Assembly (NCBI RefSeq): GCF_932526225.1
Contig: NC_064042.1
Span: 4,509,001 to 4,573,000, forward strand
From: Nematostella vectensis
Lineage: Eukaryota; Cnidaria; Anthozoa; Actiniaria; Edwardsiidae
Length of the DNA: 64,000 bases
Direction of reading: 5' to 3'
The translations under genes were made by a program, and so were the position numbers. Position 1 is the first letter of the stretch. Each line of letters starts with the position of its first letter. A model generated the notes under the pieces. It searched no databases, was not told the DNA's origin, and saw only the letters and a list, made by a program, of their open reading frames with translations. Of the stretch, positions 43,740 through 55,700 are shown piece by piece.

Positions 43740-45050
43740 ATTCCTCCCTTGCTGAGGGTTACATCCCGGATTTTCTAAAGCAGTCTATTGTCTCGCCAGC
43801 TCCCAAGGTTACCCCGCCTAAGCTGATTAAAGAAGATCTGAGAACGATCGCAATAACGTCATCACTAGCTAAAGTCATGGAAGGATTTACCTTGGACTCG
43901 CTCGCAGCACAAGTCTCAGGATAGACCCTAACCAGTTCTCGGTGTGTGGCAAATCTACTACCCATGCCATAGTATATATGTTGCATTCAATTCTAGAGGC
44001 AATTGATAGAGGCGGGAATTATGTTAGGATTTCTTTCGCTGATTTCAGCAAGGAATTCGACCTGGTTGATCATAAATCATTGCGGAATGAGCTGCGCATA
44101 CTAAATACGCATAGTTACCTAGTAAGATTGATTGGCAATTTCCTTTCGCACAGATCCCAGCGAGTGCGTATTGACAACCATCTATCTTCCCCTGTTTTCC
44201 AACGCGGCGAAATTCCGCAAGGTACGAAACTTGCACCCTTAATTTCTCGGTACTGGTCAATCGGCTGATTTCAAACTGGCCCTGCCGGGTTAAGTACGTG
44301 GATGATACCACTATCTTTGAAATTATACCTAAGTGTAGCACTAGTTATTTACAGTTTATTGTAGATGAGCTGAGAGAATTTGCTTCTTCTAGGGGGATGC
44401 GCCTCAACCCCAAAAAGTGTCGTGAGTTAACTATCAACTTCCTACAATTCAAACCAACAGAGCTTGCCCCCTGTTTCTGAATGGTTCTCAAGTTAAACAG
44501 TCTGAAGATTACAAAATGCTAGGCGTTCATATTAGTATGGATTTGTCATGGAATATACATGTTGAAAACATCATTAAAACAAGGCGAATAAACGCCTATA
44601 CGCGCTTAGGCTACTGAGGAAAGCTGGGGTCGACTCAAATGACCTCATTACGATTTATACTCCGCTGATAAGATCGGTCCTAGAATATGCGGCCCCTGCT
44701 TGGGCGTCTCTTCCCATCTATCTGCAGGACGTGCTAGAGGGCATAAAAAAAAGAGCTTTGAGATGTATCTATGCCGAATACGATCTTCCCTACCAGATTC
44801 TGCTGTGCCGCGCTGGAATTGCCACACTAGATGAGCGCCGTAAGCTTCTCTGCCAGACTTTTATATCTAAAGCTACATCCTCGGAACCCCTCAAATCGGT
44901 TATTCCATCCCGTTCCGTGGTAAGCCACTGCTATACCCTCCGCTCGGGAAGTGTGTGGGCAATACAGCCGGGTAGCATAAGATTTTCACGGAGACGATAA
45001 TTCTATTAATTTCTAGTTACTATTTGTTACTATATTGTTACTATATTTCG
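43740..45050 (+). mobile_element. Dead CR1/jockey-type non-LTR retrotransposon (3' part)
   Basis: Reverse-transcriptase fragments occur in shifting frames. These include FADFSKEFDLVDH (44033 on), GEIPQGTKLAPL, YVDDTTIFEI with the catalytic DD (about 44297), RLNPKKCRE, and the CR1-type tail PLIRSVLEYAAPAWASLP followed by KKRALRCIYAEY. At least four frame changes or stops are present. The 3' end runs into a short TTACTAT repeat (45016-45050), typical for CR1-like elements, which end in short tandem repeats rather than poly(A). The 5' end is missing. Confidence 0.85.
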
Positions 45051-45470
45051 CGGGCACTTAATTTCGCAAAAAAGGGTCGGCATATTTCGCGAGATTTTGC
45101 GATTTTGGTGCAAAATCATTTTCAATTTCGCAAAATTGTCAAAAACGCATTTCTCCGAGAAATTACAACAAGACAAAAGTGTAGAAATCATATTGTGCTT
45201 TATGCTATTTTCTAACACATTTACATACATCGAAGCTGTGGGACAAAAGTTAAGAATAATAAGTTCTTAACCGTCTTTGTCTTGGTCGTCATTAAAAAAA
45301 AAACAAGAGAAACAAAAACGGAAAGGGTATTTAATTTTGCGATATTAAATTTTATAGGAATATGATTTCGCGGGGCTTAAATGTCGCAAAATTATAAGGA
45401 CCAATAAGGTGTTTTGATTAAATTGTTCGTTATAGCTTTTCGGTTGTGGCTAATCCCCATCAGTGTGGCT
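45051..45470. repeat. TTTCGCG-rich interspersed repeat
   Basis: Words such as TTTCGCGGG, TTTCGCAAAA and TTTTGCGA recur through this stretch between the LINE end and a tandem duplication. This looks like a fragment of a dispersed repeat. No gene is seen. Confidence 0.4.
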
Positions 45471-45478
45471 TTAAAATA

Positions 45479-45558
45479 ACGGAGCGAGGTGGTCACGGTA
45501 GCGAGCGTCGTACTGGCGCACACGGAGCGAGGTGGTCACGGTAGCGAGCGTCGTACTG
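45479..45558. repeat. 37-bp direct duplication, 43-bp period
   Basis: ACGGAGCGAGGTGGTCACGG and the 17 bases after it occur identically at 45479-45515 and 45522-45558. An exact, recent tandem duplication. Confidence 0.92.
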
Positions 45559-45559
45559 T

Positions 45560-46779
45560 GTATTTTTGGGACAGATCTAGGGAATGGGCTGCAAGGCTAC
45601 CCTCTCCCTTTTATGAGAGACATTTTGTTTCTAGGACTAGCAACTCCCCATAGATACACCCCTGTATTTCCGCAAAATGCTTACAGAAGCACAGGCTAAC
45701 AAAGCCAAATATAAAGTATCATTCGTAGACAAGGAAAAACTCTCCACTGATCACGCGAATAAGCAATTAACTTACCACGAGTTAGCGGAGTCCTTGGTAT
45801 TGATGCAGTCGGAAAGTGCTCGGGTAGCTTTCGCCAAGCTTTCGTTAACCCGAGGCAGCAATTGGTCCAGGGCCACACGGTCTTGGTGAGTCACTTCGTT
45901 ACGTAAGGCTAAGAAGAACCAATGAGAGCAACGTTGATGAGCTAGTATATGACGTTATCAGCTGATATGCCAAATAAGGGAAAAGAGTGGACCAATGATA
46001 GGCTCTACTTACAGTTCAAATGATTGACAGCTCTGTCTGCGGTTGCCCCGCCTACTTCATTCAGGTCTCTCTGTTTTCTCTGTACTAGAGCGGCTGTGTC
46101 TTCGACTATACAAAAAAGAGATACAAACTACACTATTTTACCTCTCAAATAAGAACATTGTACCAAAGGGTTTTAGTCCATTTCCAAATTTAATTGGGCC
46201 GGTAATATTTATTTTCGTGTGGACAAAAATAATTCGTGATCCGTGATTGCTACGATCCTTATTCGTGTACGTTGATATTCTATCGACGAAAATCATCTGA
46301 TAGATAGCTTTGACTTTTTGTCTTATAACCAGGGGCCGCAGACCATTTTTTTGACAGGGGAGGGGAGGCTGAGAAAAGAGTGACTGGAGTGGAAAGGGGG
46401 GAGGTCTGGTATCATTTCCTCAACCATTCAGGGAATTTGAGTAAATTGAAAAGAGAGATCCTATCTTGTATTTTGGTTAAATACAAAAATTACTAATGTC
46501 TCGTGATTTTATTAACAGCACGGTTTTCCAAAAGATTTTCAAAGGAGTAGTAGAACAATAGCGCAGCCTTGAACACTTATCAAATCCAAGGGAAATTCAG
46601 CTGCAATTTACGCCATAGTACATTATTTAGAATTTTATTTCCCTCTTTTTGATCATTAACGTGAATCGTGCAACAACCCCCCTCCCCTTACCGCCCCTGA
46701 AATAACACTTCTCTGCTTATAAAGGAAAGCTTCAAGTTAAGGTCATGTGCCAGCCCTGTTGGAGCTATGCAGAAAAGGA
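45560..46779. other. Gene-poor stretch left of HAUS5
   Basis: A 70-codon plus-strand frame (45677-45889) and the AT-rich remainder show no recognised domain. If HAUS5 has further C-terminal exons they should be in this stretch or beyond the LINE, but none was recognised. Confidence 0.5.
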
Positions 46780-49700
46780 CTAAATCATATTCCTTTTCGT
46801 TGCCCTGCAGACAGTTAACTTACTTTCTTGTGTAACTTCTATAGCTTTAGGCAGCAACTCTTCCGGGGCCTGAAACACAGTATAACAATAATAACAATAA
46901 TAGTATTATATCAAAATTAAAATTGAAGGGAAAGATGATGAGAAAGTAAAAATAGATGTCGGTTGATAATATCTTATACAAATAATATAATAATAAAATA
47001 ATAATACCTTATAATAAAATAATAAAATTTTATACCTTATACAAAGGAAAAGCCAGCTTGTCTAAGAGTGCACTGACCCCTGCTCCGCCCGGCCTGTCAC
47101 GGACCCTGTCCAGCCGATAGATTGACAGCTCGTCAACTGGTACTCTCTGATCACTGAAGATAATTGGTGGCGTTTTAGTGAGGTGTGAAACTTTGCATAG
47201 AATAATTACAGAATATGGACTGAACTTCGTAGCCCCATTTTTTTAGATTTGAGACAAAAGTCTTGAAAAATCTTCACCCCAGCACCAATAAATGTATACA
47301 CCCTCATACCATCTACATGTCAGTAGATAATGGTAGTTTATGCAAACAGGGTTCCAGGTAAATAAGAACCCATTTGTGGAAAACCGATAGGGATGGGCTG
47401 AGATGAAGCCTAACATTTAGATGGTTCTATGACCACCCTGTTCCATGCTAACCTATGTGAGTCAGTGTAAATCAGCCTGTTGAGAGGAAGGCAGGTGAAT
47501 CTGTCAACTTCTTGGTATACACCATTACTCAGATGGCCTGCAATTGCCTGGATATGGGCTTGGTGGGGAGAGACCTTGTCCTGGACATAGTGCTGAAGCT
47601 AAATGTCAATACTAAGGATTAGTCATCGAGCCAATCATTAACACAAATTATCAGCATCAGCAGCATCATTGGTGCCATTATCATCATCATCATTATCATC
47701 ACCACCATCATCATCATCATCATCATCATCACCACCACCATCATCATTATTATCACCACCACCATCATCATCATTATTATCACCACCACCATCATCATCA
47801 TCATTATCATCACCACCACCATCATTATTATCACCACCATCATCATCATTATTATCATCACCACCATCATTGTTATCATCATTATCATCACCATCACCAT
47901 CATTATCATCACCACCACCATCATCATCATCATTATCATCACCACCATCATCATTATTATCACCACCATCATCATCATTATTATCACCACCACCATCATC
48001 ATCATCATTATCATCACCACCACCATCATCATCATCATTATCATCACCACCATCATTGTTATCATTTTTGCCCTGTAACTAATGACAAATATCACAATGA
48101 AAATATTCATTTTTATTACCAATGATTCACAATGATTATCTGAAATATGATCACCATAAACATAAACACAAGAAAAAACTAACAACCACAATTATTTCCA
48201 TCCATACCTCAAGCTTTAGCTGCTCAAGTTTCTCTTGTGCTATAGAGTTCTGCTTGACGAGAGCTTGGATAACAGATTGCTTGGATTGCTGTATAGAATA
48301 TCAAACAGTCCACCATTATACTTCTTTTGAACACATTGACAGCAGAGGAGTGCACTTTCGCAGCTTTAGTGCATGGCATTTATGCCTCACGACTCAACAA
48401 AGCCTGCATTTATAGCCTGTATTTATATAAATTTTGAATTTGTGAAATTTAAAAAGTCATCAAGAAGAAATTTCAAACCCAAATCACAACAGAAGAACCA
48501 CCAAATAGTTTTGAAAATTTTGAATTTGAAGCCAAATGTCTCAGCTTGGTTTTGATAGCGTTAAGGGACAGAGTTATGAATAAAAACATCTTGTGATTTT
48601 AAAACTGTGTTTCTTTATATTGTATGATCCTATTTAGGATTACACACAGTGATTCATATCTGAGAAGAGATTGACATGTGTGTTTTACGTTTATGTACTT
48701 ACTGCCAGTTTCTCAAAGTCTTGAATCTGCCTGTGTTTGCTGCGCACTGTTTCCAGTGCAGACTTCCTCTCCCTCAGAGCCTGGGTCAGTCTTGATGCAG
48801 CCCTATGAAGATACTCCAAAGATGCCTGTGAGGCAGCCACTTCTAGCTCACACTGGTACAAGGCCCTGTGGGTCAAAAGGCACCTCTAACTCACATTGAT
48901 GATACAAAGCTTTTCTACATTAAAAACTGAGGTTAACTCAGCTGCTTTCTCTGCAAACAAAATTTACAGAGAAGTTCTGCCAGCAATTACAGTCCTCTAT
49001 GTAAAAAGCTATTCATTTATCCCAAAGATGCCATGTAAAAGGTGCAGTAATCTCTAATGATAAACTTTGTCAACATGGCCTCAGCTGCTTTCTTTGCACA
49101 CATGATTTACAGGGAAGTTCTGCCATCAATGAAAGTCTTTTAAGTAAAACAGCTATTCATTCATCTCAAAGCCATGCCATGTAAAAGTTACAACATTTTA
49201 ATGAGATAAACTTTGTAAACATGGCTTTAAGCTAGACCTGGAAGAAGTTTTCAACCTAGTCAAACCATGGAGATATACAGTACCTTGCCAAATCATTGCT
49301 TCCTGGCATGCCTCTGTATCTGGACGAAAGCCTGTTTTCCATCTCATGGTTTAAGGACTTCAGTTTACTACGTCCTTTCCAAGCTTCATTCATTGCTTTC
49401 TCTGCAGCCAGAAATCTCTGGAAATGCAAGGCTTGTTCTTCCTATTTCAAGATTATGAAATTAGTAAATTAGTACATCAGTATGTCATATGTTAATGAAG
49501 GTCATGTACTGCATATAAACAGTGGCATGGTTGGATCTGTTTGAGGGAGATAATTTTCTATGTATCCTTTGTATAATTCAGTCTTTACTAGGTGGACTTC
49601 CTCCAAGCTAGGCAGACTTGTGTTATATTTCAGACATATTATTCTCCACAGTAGCTGTGTACAGTGTGTTCTTTCGAATGTGCATTTTAATACCCTGACC

Positions 49701-52700
49701 ATACCACTAATTTCTAGGCCCTCATTTACCTCAATCAGCTGGTGAACACTTTGAAAAAGTGTGGGTGGAGTTGACTTGTCAGTCAGCTTTCCTCCCTTTT
49801 CATACAAAAACCTGGAAACATATAAAGGAGTCAACACTATATATCAATCCAGCATGTTGCACATTTTGATAACCAAATTTCCATCTAAAAAATAGGATGA
49901 GGTTTAATCTGACCCATACAACTCTGTGTAAAGCTGTTGTTTATTGAAATGAGAGAGCTAATTCTGCTGGTGAGTCCCCCCTCCCTCCCTTTTCAAGAGG
50001 GCTCGCCATGCCGAGCTGCTCTGCATCCCTCTTGAGGTTAATTCTACTTGTTAGTCCCCCCCTCCCCCCTTTCTCAAGGGAGCCCACCCTTGCCAGAATG
50101 ATAACCACTTGAGCTGCTCTGCATCCCTCTTGAGGTTTATTCTACTTGTTAGTCCCCCCCTCCCCCCTTTCTCAAGGGAGCCCACCCTTGCCAGAATGAT
50201 AACCACTTGAGCTGCTCTGCATCCCTCTTGAGGTTAATTCTACTTGTTTCCCCCCCTCCCCCCTTCTCAAGGGAGCCCACCCTTGCCAGAATGATAACCA
50301 CTTGAGCTGCTCTGCATCCCTCTTGAGGTTTATTCTACTTGTTAGTCCCCCCCTCCCCCCTTTCTCAAGGGAGCCCACCCTTGCCAGAATGAAAACCACT
50401 TGAGCTGCTCTGCATCCCTCTTGAGGTTAATTCTACTTGTTTCCCCCCCTCCCCCCTTCTCAATGGAGCCCACCCTTGCCAGAATGAAAACCACTTGAGC
50501 TGCTCTGCATCCCTCTTGAGGTTTATTATACTTGTTAGTCCCCCCCTCCCCCCTTCTCAAGAGGGCCCGCCCTTGCCAGAATGATAACCACTTGAGCTGC
50601 TCTGCATCACTCTTGAGGTTTATTCTACTTGTTAGTCCCCCCCTCCCCCCTTTCTCAAGGGAGCCCACCCTTGCCAGAATGAAAACCACTTGAGCTGCTC
50701 TGCATCCCTCTTGAGGTTTATTCTACTTGTTAGTCCCCCCCCTCCCCCCTTTCTCAAGGGAGCCCACCCTTGCCAGAATGAAAACCACTTGAGCTGCTCT
50801 GCATCCCTCTTGAGGTTTATTCTACTTGTTAGTCCCCCCCTCCCCCCTTTCTCAAGGGAGCCCACCCTTGCCAGAATGAAAACCACTTGAGCTGCTCTGC
50901 ATCCCTCTTGAGGTTTATTCTACTTGTTAGTCCCCCCCTCCCCCCTTCTCAAGGGAGCCCACCCTTGCCAGAATGATAACCACTTGAGCTGCTCTGCATC
51001 CCTCTTGAGGTTTATTCTACTTGTTAGTCCCACCCCTCCCCCCTTTCTCAAGGGAGCCCACCCTTGCCAGAATGATAACCACTTGAGCTGCTCTGCATCC
51101 CTCTTGAGGTTTATTCTACTTGTTAGTCCCCCCCCTCCCCCTTTCTCAAGAGGGCCCGCCCTTGCCAGAATGATAACCACTTGAGCTGCTCTGCATCCCT
51201 CTTGAGGTTTATTCTACTTGTTAGTCCCCCCTCCCCCCTTTCTCAAGGGAGCCCACCCTTGCCAGAATGAAAACCACTTGAGCTGCTCTGCATCCCTCTT
51301 GAGGTTTATTCTACTTGTTAGTCCCCCCCTCCCCCCTTTCTCAAGGGAGCCCACCCTTGCCAGAATGATAACCACTTGAGCTGCTCTGCATCCCTCTCGA
51401 GGTTTATTCTACTTGTTAGTCCCCCCCCCCCACCTTTCTCAAGGGAGCCCACCCTTGCCAGAATGATAACCACTTGAGCTGCTCTGCATCCCTCTCGAGG
51501 TTTATTCTACTTGTTAGTCCCACCCCTCCCCCCTTTCTCAAGGGAGCCCACCCTTGCCAGAATGATAACCACTTGAGCTGATCTGCATCCCTCTTGAGGT
51601 TTATTCTACTTGTTAGTCCCCCCCCTCCCCCTTTCTCAAGGGAGCCCACCCTTGCCAGAATGAAAACCACTTGAGCTGCTCTGCATCCCTCTTGAGGTTT
51701 ATTCTACTTGTTAGTCCCCCCCCTCCCCCCTTTCTCAAGGGAGCCCACCCTTGCCAGAATGAAAACCACTTGAGCTGCTCTGCATCCCTCTTGAGGTTTA
51801 TTCTACTTGTTAGTCCCCCCCTCCCCCCTTCTCAAGGGAGCCCACCCTTGCCAGAATGATAACCACTTGAGCTGCTCTGCATCCCTCTTGAGGTTTATTC
51901 TACTTGTTAGTCCCACCCCTCCCCCCTTTCTCAAGGGAGCCCACCCTTGCCAGAATGATAACCACTTGAGCTGCTCTGCATCCCTCTTGAGGTTTATTCT
52001 ACTTGTTAGTCCCCCCCCTCCCCCTTTCTCAAGAGGGCCCGCCCTTGCCAGAATGATAACCACTTGAGCTGCTCTGCATCCCTCTTGAGGTTTATTCTAC
52101 TTGTTAGTCCCCCCCTCCCCCCTTTCTCAAGGGAGCCCACCCTTGCCAGAATGAAAACCACTTGAGCTGCTCTGCATCCCTCTTGAGGTTTATTCTACTT
52201 GTTAGTCCCCCCCTCCCCCCTTTCTCAAGGGAGCCCACCCTTGCCAGAATGATAACCACTTGAGCTGCTCTGCATCCCTCTCGAGGTTTATTCTACTTGT
52301 TAGTCCCCCCCCCCACCTTTCTCAAGGGAGCCCACCCTTGCCAGAATGATAACCACTTGAGCTGCTCTGCATCCCTCTCGAGGTTTATTCTACTTGTTAG
52401 TCCCACCCCTCCCCCCTTTCTCAAGGGAGCCCACCCTTGCCAGAATGATAACCACTTGAGCTGATCTGCATCCCTCTTGAGGTTTATTCTACTTGTTAGT
52501 CCCCCCCTCCCCCTTTCTCAAGGGAGCCCACCCTTGCCAGAATGAAAACCACTTGAGCTGCTCTGCATCCCTCTTGAGGTTTATTCTACTTGTTAGTCCC
52601 CCCCTCCCCCCTTCTCAAGGGAGCCCACCCTTGCCAGAATGATAACCACTTGAGCTGCTCTGCATCCCTCTTGAGGTTTATTCTACTTGTTAGTCCCACC

Positions 52701-55700
52701 CCTCCCCCCTTTCTCAAGGGAGCCCACCCTTGCCAGAATGATAACCACTTGAGCTGCTCTGCATCCCTCTTGAGGTTTATTCTACTTGTTAGTCCCCCCC
52801 CTCCCCCTTTCTCAAGAGGGCCCGCCCTTGCCAGAATGATAACCACTTGAGCTGCTCTGCATCCCTCTTGAGGTTTATTCTACTTGTTAGTCCCCCCCTC
52901 CCCCCTTTCTCAAGGGAGCCCACCCTTGCCAGAATGAAAACCACTTGAGCTGCTCTGCATCCCTCTTGAGGTTTATTCTACTTGTTAGTCCCCCCCTCCC
53001 CCCTTTCTCAAGGGAGCCCACCCTTGCCAGAATGATAACCACTTGAGCTGCTCTGCATCCCTCTCGAGGTTTATTCTACTTGTTAGTCCCCCCCCCACCT
53101 TTCTCAAGGGAGCCCACCCTTGCCAGAATGATAACCACTTGAGCTGCTCTGCATCCCTCTCGAGGTTTATTCTACTTGTTAGTCCCACCCCTCCCCCCTT
53201 TCTCAAGGGAGCCCACCCTTGCCAGAATGATAACCACTTGAGCTGATCTGCATCCCTCTTGAGGTTTATTCTACTTGTTAGTCCCCCCCCTCCCCCTTTC
53301 TCAAGAGGGCCCGCCCTTGCCAGAATGATAACCACTTGAGCTGCTCTGCATCCCTCTTGAGGTTTATTCTACTTGTTAGTCCCCCCCTCCCCCCTTTCTC
53401 AAGGGAGCCCACCCTTGCCAGAATGAAAACCACTTGAGCTGCTCTGCATCCCTCTTGAGGTTTATTCTACTTGTTAGTCCCCCCCTCCCCCCTTTCTCAA
53501 GGGAGCCCACCCTTGCCAGAATGATAACCACTTGAGCTGCTCTGCATCCCTCTCGAGGTTTATTCTACTTGTTAGTCCCCCCCTCCCACCTTTCTCAAGG
53601 GAGCCCACCCTTGCCAGAATGATAACCACTTGAGCTGCTCTGCATCCCTCTCGAGGTTTATTCTACTTGTTTCCCCCCTCCCCCCTTTCTCAAGGGAGCC
53701 CACCCTTGCCAGAATGATAACCACTTGAGCTGCTCTGCATCCCTCTTGAGGTTTAAGCCGCATTGTCACCAGTTTACTTCCGGAAGTCCGACGGAAACCT
53801 CAACCGTTAAAAGACAAAAAAATATATTAAAACCCGAGATATTAAACAGGCCATCCGCTGTAAATTATCAATTATCATCCTCAAAGAAATTTTCAATAAA
53901 CACACTGCTTCCAATATTTTGAAATATTTTTCGCGTTTTCCGTTAAAAATCATCGGAGTTGTTATGTAATTAACCGGAAGTAAACTGGTGACAATGCAGC
54001 TTTAATTCTGCTCGAGAGTCCCCCTCCCCCCTTTCTCATGCCACACAGAAACTTACTTGAGCTCCTCTGCATCCCTCTTGAGGTTAATTCTGCTGGTGAG
54101 ATCCCTTAGTTCATTTGCAGTATCTTGGGATGTGACGATAAGCGAGGACAGGATCTTCCAAGGTGGATGTTGAGCCAGAATCATCTAAGAGTAAAAATAC
54201 TTATATATACTTTTAAAAAATTCTATAAATGGCTTGTAAAGGCCAAAATTTTGTAAAGCGCATTTAACAGAAAGAGGGTGAAAATAAAATGTGAATTTAG
54301 GGTTAAGCTAAGTGATGTAGGCTAAAGCTAAAAAATGTCCAAAAATTTTATTATCTGGCCTTAAAATTAAGGGAGGATTTGGTAAAATCTAGCTGACATA
54401 CAATCTTCGTGAAAAAAAAAATTGACAAACTTACTGGAGTTTTTAATGTTCTGCTACCTTAACTGCCTTTTGGCTTCGGCCAATAAATCATCATTTAGTT
54501 CAGTCAGGTTGTGGCCAGTCAACAATGTTCAGGGGCAGGGCAATGTTCAGGGGCAGGGCAATGTTCAGGGGCAGGGCAATGTTCAGGGGCAGGGCAATGT
54601 TCAGGGGCAGGGCAATGTTCAGGGGGAGGCCTATGGCTGGGCCCCTAGGGCGGGCACAGGGGTGGGCGGGAGGGGTGCATGTCCCCCTCAGCATCCAAAA
54701 CTCAAGTTATTAGTTATTGATTAAGGATAATAAAATCTCACACTTTTTGGTATGAATGGTATCTATGAATGTGCATCCCCCTTCCCCCTCCCCCTCTTCA
54801 GAAAATCCTAGCGACACGCCCGAGGGAGGACTCTCCTGTCTTGGGTCTTTACTGATCTATTATCTTTTAGAGATTGTTACCGTACCAGGGTTGGGAACAT
54901 GCTTACAAATAACTAGTAACAGACAAATTGAAGCCTATGGTCCCAGGATAGAAAGAGTAATCAATTTAACAAACCTCAACTTCTGTCCATAGTTGATCTT
55001 TACTTTTTGGATCTTTTATTGGCTTTGACCTGAATCAAAATAAAAAGGGGTTTAAAGTCACATTGAGAATATACAAGAAATCTTTTGAAGTTTGAGATAA
55101 TAACAATAGCAATTACAGTAGTCTGACGCCTTACTGTTCTATATCATCATCAAATTCTTCCTCATAGACTTGCTTGAGATAGGCTTTTATGGCATCACAA
55201 GTCTCGCGAACTGCTCTCTGCAAAATGTAATTAAGGTTTTAATAGCAAACAATGACTACCAAATTAACACCAAGAAGTCACTGAAAATAAATATTTTCAT
55301 ACCTTCAAGGTGAAGGACACAGATCCCCTCTCCCCCCCCCAAAAAAAAAATTATAATAAACAAAAACTAAAAAGATTTCTGGATATTTTCCCCAAGAAAA
55401 TCAAACTCACAGTACAAGCACTCTCCAGGCCAAGAGGAGTCGAGCGCCCAGATGTCCCTGATAGAAGATTAGACACGATTGGCTGGTCTATGTGGTGCTG
55501 CACCTCATAATAGGTAGGTTCTTGGGATGCCTTCCTAGTAGATGCAATAAAAACTCCAATTAGAACTTGAAATGTAAATAGCAAAGGGACAACATGTTGA
55601 TAGGGTCAGTTTTGGGGTCAGTGGATGCCATTACAGAGACCTAGTCCGCCACACCTTTGTTAGTTTTCATTTAATAGTGGAAGACATTTTATAAGGTGAG

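Noticed and set aside
45677..45889. 70-codon frame MLTEAQANKAKYKVSF
   Set aside because: No domain, no splice signals in phase and no paralogue in the window; chance is likely.
47619..48191. 190-codon Met/Val/Ile-rich frame and the opposite Ser/Pro-rich frame
   Set aside because: Both are translations of an ATC/ACC/ATT microsatellite.
50172..53335. Many frames of 60-116 codons in both directions
   Set aside because: All are echoes of the 98-bp HAUS5 exon-derived minisatellite; the minus-strand ones repeat RINLKRDAEQLK from exon 8.
54523..54630. Considered as a collagen-like or glycine-rich coding repeat
   Set aside because: It is an 18-bp minisatellite lying in HAUS5 intron 7, with no exon signals.
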